The notes under the pieces are model-generated. The model was given only the letters and a program-made list of their open reading frames with translations. It had not been told where the DNA came from and did no database searches. From Anaerofilum faecale (GTDB lineage: Bacteria; Bacillota; Clostridia; Oscillospirales; Ruminococcaceae): DNA of 64,000 nt. Of the stretch, positions 1-7,591 are shown piece by piece (positions within the stretch are counted from its first letter, which is position 1; every line of letters begins with the position of its first letter). The position numbers and the translations under genes are program-made. The stretch covers positions 66,233-130,232 of the forward strand of contig DXFV01000029.1 in assembly GCA_019114265.1 (NCBI GenBank), read 5' to 3'.

Positions 1-907
1 TGAGGGTGATGACGCCTTCGGTGACCAGATCCACCCCTTTGATAAAGCCGATGGGCGGGATGGCCGGGTCGGAATTGTAGTCGATGGAGGTGCGCACCGT
101 CTCGTGCAGGTATTCGGCCGCCAGCGTGCTGGTGGTGCCGCCGCAGACGATCCGCTTGCCTTCCTTGGAGAAGAACAGGGTCATCATCTTGTTCACGTCG
201 GCGGGGTCGGCCGGCGGCCCGATCATCAGGTTCACCGGCTTGCGCTCCCGGATGCGGACGGCCGCCACCGTGGTGTCGTCGCCCGGCTCACCTTCATACA
301 GGCGGTTGCACTCGTCCACGATCAGGGTGGCGATCATCTTGGCCGACAGGCTGTCGTCATAAAACGCCTCGGCAAAGTCGAGGATGTTCTCCCGCTGCCA
401 CCCAAAATTCATCAGCTTGCCCACACCGGCGTAGATCGCGCCGTCGCTCATGGCGATGAACACGTCGTTCAGCTGCAGGGGGATGGTGCTTTCCAGGATG
501 GTCTTGCCCTCGATCACCCGGCTGATCACCGGATAGTCGTAGCGTTCGCCGCCCCGCAGCATGATGACCTTGGGGTTGTCGAACTGGATGATCTTGGCCG
601 TTTCGTTTTCAATGATCTGGATGATGGTGAAGGTGGAGTAGGCCACCTGGCGCACGCTGCACACCGGCAGCGTTTTCACCACCGCGTCCACGCACTCCTC
701 GATGGGCATGTTGGCGGCCATCATGGTGCAGATGATCTTGCTGGTCAGGGTGGAGAGGATGTTCGCCTTCACACCGCTGCCCAGCCCGTCCGCCAGCACC
801 AGCGTGCTGGCCGTGTCGGTCTTGATGATCTCCACCCGGTCGCCGCACAGCTCTTCTTTTTTCTTGTTGATGCTCACATAACCGAGATCGGTCCACAAAT
901 CGTTCAT
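1..907 (-). CDS. SpoIIE-family (PP2C-type) serine/threonine phosphatase, 3' end cut by window
   Basis: The reverse strand opens with ATG at 907 (MNDLWTDLGYVSINKKKEE) and stays open for about 302 codons to the window edge, so the C-terminus is missing. Residues around VLADGLGSGVKANILSTL carry the PP2C/SpoIIE metal-binding Asp-Gly signature, and VFIAMSDGAIYAG is the second conserved Asp-Gly block. The domain removes phosphate from Ser/Thr of a partner protein, often an anti-sigma-factor antagonist. It starts 24 bases after the stop of the upstream PAS hydrogenase, so the two are probably co-transcribed. That pairing is the arrangement known for phosphatase-linked sensory FeFe hydrogenases. The fold is clear; the phosphatase's target is unknown. 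Confidence 0.85.
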   Translation of the reverse strand, partial: MNDLWTDLGYVSINKKKEELCGDRVEIIKTDTASTLVLADGLGSGVKANILSTLTSKIICTMMAANMPIEECVDAVVKTLPVCSVRQVAYSTFTIIQIIENETAKIIQFDNPKVIMLRGGERYDYPVISRVIEGKTILESTIPLQLNDVFIAMSDGAIYAGVGKLMNFGWQRENILDFAEAFYDDSLSAKMIATLIVDECNRLYEGEPGDDTTVAAVRIRERKPVNLMIGPPADPADVNKMMTLFFSKEGKRIVCGGTTSTLAAEYLHETVRTSIDYNSDPAIPPIGFIKGVDLVTEGVITL

Positions 908-931
908 TTCATCCGCCCGCCTTTCCGCGCA

Positions 932-2599
932 TCAGTTCTGCAGCGTGTCTTTCAGACGGGTGAGGGCGATCTTGGTCTCGGCGGTGGTCTCGCCCAGCAG
1001 AGACGCGATCTCCTGCACCACGCGCATCTGCTTCTCGATCACCTCGTTGGTGATGGCCACCGTCTTGCTCTGCAGCTCGTTGCGGGCCGCTTCCTGCTCC
1101 TCCTCGCGGGTGATGTCGCGCATGATGCTGAAGATGATGTGGTATTCCTTGTCGTAGACGATGCTCTCGGCCACATAGCGGTTGTACTCGGCCAGATAGT
1201 GCTTTTTCTCCAGAATGGGGCAGGGGCTGTTCATGGCCGCGAAATAGTCCGCCGGGTTCAGGATGCGCACGATGGGGCTGCCCAGAATGTCCTCCGGGTT
1301 TTTCAGGTTGAACAGATTGCAGGCCGCCCGGTTGATCTGCTGCACGCAGAGGTTTTCGTCCAGCACAAAGATGCCGTTGGGGCTGGAGTTGATGACATAG
1401 CCCGAGAAGGTCTCCGCCTTTTCCTTCAGATAGGGCAGGCACATGCTCAGGTCGGCCTTGCCCTGGTAGACGGCGATGGCCTTTTCGCGGCAGGTGTTGT
1501 AGCCGCAGCAGCCGCAGTTCAGCTCCTGCTCGGGGCGGGTCTTGCCCATCTGGGCCAGGATGTCCTGGATCGCCTTTTCGCCCGGCATCTGCTTGTGGGC
1601 GCCGATGAACTTCATCGGCTTTTCCAAGTCGAACGGGGCGGGCGTTGCAAATTCGTCCTGCCCGGCAAATTCGTCCACTTTGGTCTCGCTCAGCAGGGTG
1701 CTGGTGGCGTGGTGGTGGCGGATGCCGGGGCCGTTGATGCAGCTGCCCTCGCAGGCGCTCAGCTCCACAAAGCAGTTTTCCAGCTGCCCGGCCTCGATCT
1801 CCTTGATGGCCTCGATGCAGTTTTCCACACCGGTCACCGCCAGATAGTGGAAGCGCGGGTCGCGGTCCATGCTCTTGATGACGCCGCCCTCGGTGGGGAA
1901 GAAGCGGGCGCGTTTGCCCTCGGCCTGCTCGGCCGGCAGTTCGGGGAAGGAGACGCCCTCCTCGGCCATCATCTGCTCCAGCTCCTCAAAGGTCAGCACC
2001 GCGTCGGTCCAGCCGTAGAGGTCGGCCTCCTCCTTTTTGGAGATGCAGGGCCCGATAAAGACGGTCTGGGCCGCAGGGTCCGCCTCCTTGATGGCGCGGC
2101 AGTGGGCCAGCATGGGGCTGAGCACGTCGGCCAAGTAGGGCAGCGCGCCGGGATAGTGCTTCTGGATCAGCGTGTTGATGCTGTGGCAGCAGGAGGAGAT
2201 GATCACACTGCGCTCGCCGCCGGCCACCATGCGCTCGTATTCCTTTTTCACGATGGTGGCGCCGATGGCGGTCTCCTCGGCGTCGGCAAAGCCCAGCTGC
2301 TGCAAAGCGGTGCGCATCGCCTCGAACCCGGCCACCGGGAACTCGGCGATAAAGGACGGCGCCACGCTGGCCACCACCCGTTTCCCGCTCTGCAGCATCT
2401 GACGCACCACGGGGATGTCGTTGCGCACCTGCTTTGCGTTCTGCGGGCACACAACAAAACACATGCCGCACAGGATGCACTCGTCCGGCACGATGTTGGC
2501 TTGTCCGTCGCTGAATCGTATGCTTTTCACCGGACAATGCCGGATGCACTTATAACAGTTTTTGCAGTTCGATTTTTTCAGCGAAAGAACCCTGTTCAT
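932..2599 (-). CDS. PAS-containing FeFe-hydrogenase-like sensor (group C type)
   Basis: A 555-aa protein with two N-terminal 4Fe-4S ferredoxin motifs (Cys12/15/18/22 and Cys41/44/47/51), an iron-hydrogenase large domain, a Cys-rich cluster motif (Cys362/364/365/370, Cys387) and a PAS domain at about 403-500. The three H-cluster motifs are present in divergent form: SSCCHS (Cys137-138), GPCISKKE (Cys185) and SACEGSC (Cys283, Cys287). Divergent motifs plus a C-terminal PAS are typical of putative H2-sensing rather than H2-producing enzymes. The SpoIIE phosphatase gene follows directly, as in group C3. Inferred role: senses H2 or redox state and signals through the phosphatase. Its start overlaps the preceding ferredoxin stop (ATGA), suggesting coupled translation. 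Confidence 0.85.
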   Translation of the reverse strand: MNRVLSLKKSNCKNCYKCIRHCPVKSIRFSDGQANIVPDECILCGMCFVVCPQNAKQVRNDIPVVRQMLQSGKRVVASVAPSFIAEFPVAGFEAMRTALQQLGFADAEETAIGATIVKKEYERMVAGGERSVIISSCCHSINTLIQKHYPGALPYLADVLSPMLAHCRAIKEADPAAQTVFIGPCISKKEEADLYGWTDAVLTFEELEQMMAEEGVSFPELPAEQAEGKRARFFPTEGGVIKSMDRDPRFHYLAVTGVENCIEAIKEIEAGQLENCFVELSACEGSCINGPGIRHHHATSTLLSETKVDEFAGQDEFATPAPFDLEKPMKFIGAHKQMPGEKAIQDILAQMGKTRPEQELNCGCCGYNTCREKAIAVYQGKADLSMCLPYLKEKAETFSGYVINSSPNGIFVLDENLCVQQINRAACNLFNLKNPEDILGSPIVRILNPADYFAAMNSPCPILEKKHYLAEYNRYVAESIVYDKEYHIIFSIMRDITREEEQEAARNELQSKTVAITNEVIEKQMRVVQEIASLLGETTAETKIALTRLKDTLQN

Positions 2600-2847
2600 C
2601 CCAACTTGCCTCCCAAGACATACTGGTTGAATACGCTCTCAAAGTTGTCCGGACATACGCCGGTGATGATCTCGTCGTCCACCTGGATGGTGACGCCGGT
2701 GCTGGTGCAGCGGCCCAGGCAGAAAGCGGCGCTCAGTTCTACCCGATCGGTCAGGTCGTTTTTCTCCAGATGCTCTTTCATCAGGTTGATGATGTCGTAG
2801 GAGCCTTTCAGATGGCAAGAGCTTCCGACGCAGATAGAGATTTTCAT
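2596..2847 (-). CDS. thioredoxin-like 2Fe-2S ferredoxin (NuoE-like)
   Basis: An 83-aa protein beginning MKISICVGSSCHLKGS. Cys6 and Cys11 plus Cys43 and Cys47 (CLGRC) match the four-cysteine 2Fe-2S site of the NuoE/HydA-subunit thioredoxin-like ferredoxins. The ATG at 2847 is preferred over an upstream in-frame ATG at 2901 because AAGGGG lies about 9 bases before it and homologous domains begin with this MK-I-x-V-C pattern. It is the first gene of the three-gene redox operon and probably delivers electrons to, or reports redox state to, the hydrogenase-like sensor. Its stop overlaps that gene's start by 4 bases. Confidence 0.85.
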   Translation of the reverse strand: MKISICVGSSCHLKGSYDIINLMKEHLEKNDLTDRVELSAAFCLGRCTSTGVTIQVDDEIITGVCPDNFESVFNQYVLGGKLG

Positions 2848-2907
2848 GATGTAATACCCCTTTTTGTGTGTAATATCACTCGTACAGATCCTGTACGGCA
2901 AACGCGC

Positions 2908-2969
2908 GTTAAAACTTTAACGATCTGCGCTATAATATAATGATAGCACCCCGCGCAAAGAAGCGTCAA
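2908..2969 (-). promoter_or_regulatory. promoter with Rex-like operator for the hydrogenase-sensor operon
   Basis: On the minus strand a -35 TTGACG (2964-2969) and -10 TATCAT (2940-2945) are 18 bases apart. Just downstream, GTTAAAACTTTAAC (2908-2921) fits the core GTTAA-N4-TTAAC of clostridial Rex (NADH-sensing repressor) sites, although the outer TT/AA of the consensus is missing. A second inverted repeat, GTACAG-atc-CTGTAC, lies at 2883-2897 in the leader. Regulation by Rex is an inference. Confidence 0.5.
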
Positions 2970-3038
2970 CCGTTTTTTGCATAAAAGCGGCCGGTTTGCG
3001 GCAATCTTTCACGGCCGGGGCGTTTTTGCGCCTCCCGC

Positions 3039-3067
3039 TTGACTTTCGCAGCGGTGTGTGCTATAAA
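3039..3067 (+). promoter_or_regulatory. sigma-A promoter of ileS
   Basis: TTGACT (3039-3044) and TATAAA (3062-3067) are separated by 17 bases and lie directly upstream of the ileS T-box leader. Confidence 0.75.
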
Positions 3068-3073
3068 TAAATC

Positions 3074-3325
3074 TATTATGAAAGGCTATGACGGAGACAG
3101 TACGCCCTGTGCGAAAGACACAGCGAGCGGGGGACAGTGCAAGCCCCGCACCGGTAGCACCCGGCCGAAGATCCCTCCCGAGCCGCGGGCCGAACCGCCT
3201 TTGCGGGCACAGTAAGCGCCGCCGGCCTTCCGCCGTTACCGGAAGCGTGCATGTTTGTGCACAGCAAATAGGTGGTATAACGAGGCAGCCCCCTCGTCCT
3301 GTTTTGCAGGACGGGGGCTTTTTTG
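3074..3325 (+). ncRNA. T-box riboswitch (Ile) with intrinsic terminator
   Basis: The roughly 250-base leader before ileS has T-box architecture. The candidate specifier ATC (Ile) is at 3171-3173, at the position equivalent to the GCC of the alaS leader in this window. A T-box-like segment GGTGGTATAACGAGG precedes a terminator stem (GCCCCCTCGTCCT / AGGACGGGGGC, 3289-3319) followed by TTTTTT. Uncharged tRNA-Ile should stabilise the antiterminator and allow ileS expression. Confidence 0.85.
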
Positions 3326-3348
3326 TACGTCACAAGGAGGAACAGCCA

Positions 3349-6300
3349 ATGTATCAGAAAGTGCCCACAAGCCTCAATTTCGTGGAGCGCGAAAAGGACG
3401 TGGAACGGTTCTGGAAAGAGCGCCACATCTTCGAGAAAAGCATCGACAGCCGCAGGGAAGGCCCCACCTATATGTTCTACGACGGCCCTCCCACCGCCAA
3501 CGGCAAGCCGCACATCGGCCACGTGGAGACCCGCGTCATCAAGGATATGATCCCCCGCTACCGCGCCATGAAGGGCTACAAGGTGCCCCGCAAGGCCGGC
3601 TGGGACACCCACGGCCTGCCCGTGGAGCTGGAGGTGGAGAAGCTGCTGGGTCTGGACGGCAAGGAGCAGATCGAGCAGTACGGCCTGGAGCCCTTCATCG
3701 ACAAGTGCAAGGAGAGCGTCTGGAAGTACAAGGGCATGTGGGAGGATTTCTCCAACACCGTGGGCTTCTGGGCCGACATGGACGACCCCTATGTCACCTA
3801 CGACAACACCTTCATCGAATCCGAGTGGTGGGCGCTGAAGACTATCTGGGAAAAGGGCCTGCTGTACAAGGGCTTCAAGATCGTGCCCTACTGCCCCCGC
3901 TGCGGGACCCCGCTGTCCAGCCACGAGGTGGCGCAGGGCTATAAGGACGTGAAGGAGCGCAGCGCCATCGCCCGGTTCCGCGCCAAGGGCGAGGAGGCCT
4001 ACATCCTGGCCTGGACCACCACCCCCTGGACCCTGCCCTCCAACGTGGCGCTCTGCGTCAACCCGGCGGAGCAGTACGTCAAGGTCCGCATGAACGAGGA
4101 CGGCACCGTGTATTACCTGGCCGCCGCCCTGGCCGACACCGTGCTGGGCGAAGGCGCCTACACCGTGCTGGAGAGCTGCGTCGGCAAGGACCTGGAGTAC
4201 AAGGAGTACGAGCCGCTGTTCGATTTCGTCAGCCCGAAGGAAAAGTGCTGGTATGTCACCTGCGACAGCTACGTCACCCTCACCGACGGCACCGGCATCG
4301 TACACATCGCGCCCGCCTTTGGCAACGACGACTCCATCGTGGGCAAAAACTACGGCCTGCCCTTCGTGCAGCTGGTGGACGCCAAGGGCTGCATGACCAA
4401 GGAGACCAAGTGGGCCGGCATGTTCTGCAAGGACGCCGACAAAGAGGTGCTGAAAGATCTGGAGAGCCGCGGCCTGCTGTTCTCAGCCCCTGTGTTCGAG
4501 CACAGCTATCCCCACTGCTGGCGCTGCGACACCCCGCTGATCTACTACGCCCGCGACTCCTGGTTCATCAAGATGACCGCCGTCAAGGACGACCTCATCC
4601 GCAACAACAACACCGTCAACTGGGTGCCCGAAAGCCTGGGCAAGGGCCGCTTCGGCGACTGGCTGGAAAACGTGCAGGACTGGGGCATCAGCCGCAACCG
4701 CTATTGGGGCACCCCGCTGAACATCTGGGAATGTGAGTGCGGCTGCCGTCACTCCGTCGGCAGCATCGAAGAGCTGAAATCGATGAGCGGCAACTGCCCC
4801 GACGACATCGAGCTGCACCGCCCGTACATCGACGCGGTCACCATCAAATGCCCCCAGTGCGGCAGGGAGATGCACCGCGTGCCCGAGGTGATCGACTGCT
4901 GGTTCGACTCCGGCTCGATGCCCTTCGCGCAGTACCACTACCCGTTCGAGAACAGGGAGCTGTTCGAGGCCCAGTTCCCGGCCGACTTCATCTCCGAGGC
5001 GGTGGACCAGACCCGCGGCTGGTTCTACTCCCTGATGGCCATTTCCACTCTGCTGTTCAACAAGGCCCCCTTCAAGAACGTCATCGTGATGGGCCATGTG
5101 CAGGACGAGAACGGCCAGAAGATGTCCAAGTCGAAGGGCAACGCCGTCGATCCGTTCGACGCGCTGCAGACCTACGGCGCCGATGCCATCCGCTGGTACT
5201 TCTACACCGCGGGCGCGCCCTGGCTGCCCAAGCGCTTCTCCGGCAAGGCCGTGCAGGAGGGCCAGCGCAAGTTCATGTCCACCCTGTGGAACACCTACGC
5301 TTTCTTTGTGCTGTACGCCAACATCGACCAGTTCGACGCCACCAAGTATACGCTGGACAGGGAGAGCCTGTCGGTGATGGACCGCTGGGTGCTGTCCAAG
5401 ATGAACACGATGGTCAAGCTGGTGGACAAAAACCTGGACGGCTACGCCATCCCCGAGGCCGCCCGCGCCCTGCAGGAGTTCGTGGACGACCTGTCCAACT
5501 GGTATGTCCGCCGCAGCCGCGAGCGCTTCTGGGCCAAGGGCATGGAGCAGGACAAGATCAACGCCTACATGACCCTGTACACCGCGCTGGTCACCACCGC
5601 GAAGGCCGCCGCGCCGATGATCCCCTTCATGACCGAGAGCATCTACCAGAACCTGGTGCGCAGCCTGGACCAGAGCGCTCCCGAAAGCGTGCATCTGTGC
5701 GACTTCCCCGCCGTGGACGAGAGCATGATCGACACCCAGCTGGAGTACGACATGGATCTGGTGCTGAAGGTGGTTGTGCTGGGCCGCGCCGCGCGCAACG
5801 GCGCCAACCGCAAGAACCGCCAGCCGCTGGCCGAGATGTTCGTCAAGGCCGACGAGACGCTGGGCGAGTTCTACCGTGAGATCATCGCCGACGAGCTGAA
5901 CATCAAGAAGGTCACCTTCACCGACGATGTGTCCGCCTTCACCAACTACACCTTCAAGCCGCAGCTCAAGACGCTGGGCCCCAAGTACGGCAAGCAGCTG
6001 GGCGAGATCCGCAGCCTGCTGGCGAACCTGGACGGCAGCGCCGCCAAGAAGGAGCTGGACTCCACCGGCGTGCTGAAGCTGGAGCTGTCCACCGGCGTTA
6101 TCGAGCTCACCGAGGCCGACCTGCTGATCGAGATGACCCGCAGCGAGCGCTACTTCTCGGTGGAGGACGGCGGCGTGACCGTCGCCATCGACACCCAGCT
6201 CACCGACGAGCTGATCGAGGAGGGCTTTGTGCGCGAGATCGTCAGCAAGATCCAGACCATGCGCAAGGAAGCGGGCTTCAACGTGGAGGACCACATCACC

Positions 6301-6468
6301 GTCACGGTGGAGGGCAACGACCGCATCGCCGGCATCGTCTCCCGCAACCAGGCGGACGTGGCGGGCGACACCCTGGCCGACGCCATCACCTGCGGCAAGG
6401 CAGAAGGCTACACCAAGGAGTGGGATGTGAACGGCGAGACCGTCACCCTCGGGGTGCAGAAGGTATAA
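3349..6468 (+). CDS. ileS: isoleucyl-tRNA synthetase, eukaryote-like (IleS2) type
   Basis: A 1039-aa class I synthetase that charges tRNA-Ile. ATG 3349 has AAGGAGG eight bases upstream; the longer open frame to 3088 runs through the T-box leader and is rejected. The HIGH motif appears as PPTANGKPHIGH and the KMSKS loop as QKMSKSKGNAVDPF. The editing domain lies between them and an anticodon-binding domain follows. Length and sequence (KIVPYCPRCGTPLSSHEV, no C-terminal zinc knuckle) fit the longer eukaryote-like bacterial class, which in known cases has low mupirocin sensitivity. That phenotype is a family-based inference, not visible here. Expression is controlled by the T-box. Confidence 0.95.
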   Translation: MYQKVPTSLNFVEREKDVERFWKERHIFEKSIDSRREGPTYMFYDGPPTANGKPHIGHVETRVIKDMIPRYRAMKGYKVPRKAGWDTHGLPVELEVEKLLGLDGKEQIEQYGLEPFIDKCKESVWKYKGMWEDFSNTVGFWADMDDPYVTYDNTFIESEWWALKTIWEKGLLYKGFKIVPYCPRCGTPLSSHEVAQGYKDVKERSAIARFRAKGEEAYILAWTTTPWTLPSNVALCVNPAEQYVKVRMNEDGTVYYLAAALADTVLGEGAYTVLESCVGKDLEYKEYEPLFDFVSPKEKCWYVTCDSYVTLTDGTGIVHIAPAFGNDDSIVGKNYGLPFVQLVDAKGCMTKETKWAGMFCKDADKEVLKDLESRGLLFSAPVFEHSYPHCWRCDTPLIYYARDSWFIKMTAVKDDLIRNNNTVNWVPESLGKGRFGDWLENVQDWGISRNRYWGTPLNIWECECGCRHSVGSIEELKSMSGNCPDDIELHRPYIDAVTIKCPQCGREMHRVPEVIDCWFDSGSMPFAQYHYPFENRELFEAQFPADFISEAVDQTRGWFYSLMAISTLLFNKAPFKNVIVMGHVQDENGQKMSKSKGNAVDPFDALQTYGADAIRWYFYTAGAPWLPKRFSGKAVQEGQRKFMSTLWNTYAFFVLYANIDQFDATKYTLDRESLSVMDRWVLSKMNTMVKLVDKNLDGYAIPEAARALQEFVDDLSNWYVRRSRERFWAKGMEQDKINAYMTLYTALVTTAKAAAPMIPFMTESIYQNLVRSLDQSAPESVHLCDFPAVDESMIDTQLEYDMDLVLKVVVLGRAARNGANRKNRQPLAEMFVKADETLGEFYREIIADELNIKKVTFTDDVSAFTNYTFKPQLKTLGPKYGKQLGEIRSLLANLDGSAAKKELDSTGVLKLELSTGVIELTEADLLIEMTRSERYFSVEDGGVTVAIDTQLTDELIEEGFVREIVSKIQTMRKEAGFNVEDHITVTVEGNDRIAGIVSRNQADVAGDTLADAITCGKAEGYTKEWDVNGETVTLGVQKV

Positions 6469-6495
6469 CGCCTTCGCAAAACAGAAGCAGGAACC

Positions 6496-6529
6496 ACGGG
6501 CGGCTCCTTGTGCGCAGGGGGCCGCCCGT
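6496..6529 (+). terminator. GC-rich hairpin after ileS
   Basis: ACGGGCGGC (6496-6504) pairs with GCCGCCCGT (6521-6529) just past the ileS stop. No strong T-run follows, so this is a weak or processing-type terminator. Confidence 0.4.
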
Positions 6530-6651
6530 TTACCGTGGCGGCGCCGGTTGTGCGGGGCGGGCCGCAAAAGGGAAATTTTGTTTGAGGATACCATTGCCGC
6601 CATCAAGAAGCCGGGCGCCGGCTTCCCACGGCGGGATAAAAGGAGAAAGCG

Positions 6652-7302
6652 ATGTACAAATACGCCATTTTCGATCTGGACGGGACGCTGGTGGACTCGA
6701 TGCCGATGTGGTGCCGTCTGCCGACCGAATACCTTCAGCGCAAGGGCGCGCAGCCGCGGCCGGATCTGCTGGAACAGATCGCGGTGCGCACGCTGCCCGA
6801 GTCGGTGCTGTATATAAAGGAAGCCTACGCCCTTTCCGAGCCCCCCGAGCAGATCGCCGGGGAACTGGGCGAGATGGCCTTCGAGCAATATCGCACCAGC
6901 GTCCCCGCAAAGCCCCATGTGGCGCAGGCATTGGAGCAGCTGCGCCGGGCCGGAGTGGTGATGTGCGTGGCCTCCGCCAGCGAGTACGAACAGATCCGCG
7001 CCGTGCTGGAACGCCTGGGCCTGCTGGACTATTTTGCGTTCCTCCACACCTGCACGCTGGCGGGCGCGGGAAAGCACAAGCCGGACATCTTCCTGCAAAG
7101 CCTTGCCCGGATGGGCGGCACAGACCCGGCCGAAGCGGTGGTGTTCGAGGACAGCCTCTATTCCGCCCAAACCGCAAAAGCGGCCGGGTTTGCGGTGGCA
7201 GGTGTGGCGGATGCGTTTTCCGCCGCCAACGCCCCCCGGCTGAAAAGCCTGTGCGACTTCTGGTGTGAGGATGCCTCCCGCTGGCCGGAGATCTTCCGGT
7301 AA
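6652..7302 (+). CDS. HAD-superfamily phosphatase (beta-phosphoglucomutase-like)
   Basis: A 216-aa HAD hydrolase. The nucleophile motif is FDLDGTLVD at residues 6-14, motif II is around CVASAS, the conserved lysine lies in KHKPDIF and the acidic motif is VFEDSLYSA. The helical cap between motifs I and II places it with small sugar-phosphate or nucleotide phosphatases and mutases (COG0637-like). The ATG at 6652 has AGGAGA six bases upstream. It stands alone between ileS and the penicillin-binding protein gene, so context gives no substrate clue. It may act in metabolite repair, but this is unproven. Confidence 0.85.
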   Translation: MYKYAIFDLDGTLVDSMPMWCRLPTEYLQRKGAQPRPDLLEQIAVRTLPESVLYIKEAYALSEPPEQIAGELGEMAFEQYRTSVPAKPHVAQALEQLRRAGVVMCVASASEYEQIRAVLERLGLLDYFAFLHTCTLAGAGKHKPDIFLQSLARMGGTDPAEAVVFEDSLYSAQTAKAAGFAVAGVADAFSAANAPRLKSLCDFWCEDASRWPEIFR

Positions 7303-7390
7303 TAGACGGAACGTTTCTCCTCGGCCGCGCCGAAAAAAGCAGTTCACTCTGCGCCACGGGAAGGCATTCGATGGGGCAGAGCACCGGCGG

Positions 7391-7530
7391 TCTCCTCCCA
7401 AGGCTTCCCCTTGGGGGGAAGCTGTCCCCCGCAGGGGGACGGATGAGGGGAAAGCCATCCCCCCGCTCAAAGCCCCCATTTTCTCACAGACCGCACCCTC
7501 CCCGCGCAGAGCGCAGGGAGGGCTTTCTGT
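7391..7530. repeat. intergenic palindromic repeat-like element and hairpin
   Basis: The 289-base gap before the penicillin-binding protein gene contains stacked GC-rich inverted repeats (CTTCCCC/GGGGAAG at about 7402-7421; GTCCCCCGCAGGGGGAC at about 7424-7440) and a further hairpin CCCTCCC/GGGAGGG (7496-7522). This composition resembles small intergenic repeat families of Faecalibacterium-type genomes. No coding frame is convincing here. Confidence 0.4.
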
Positions 7531-7591
7531 TTACCCCGCGCGGTTTCTGCCCACACTCTCACAGGCGAAAAAAGGGCAGGGGGGATGCGCC

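Noticed and set aside
104..2800. 898-aa open frame on the plus strand
   Set aside because: It is antisense to the phosphatase, hydrogenase and ferredoxin genes. Its His/Val/Leu/Gln-rich composition is typical of the complement of GC-rich codons, and no domain or ribosome site is seen.
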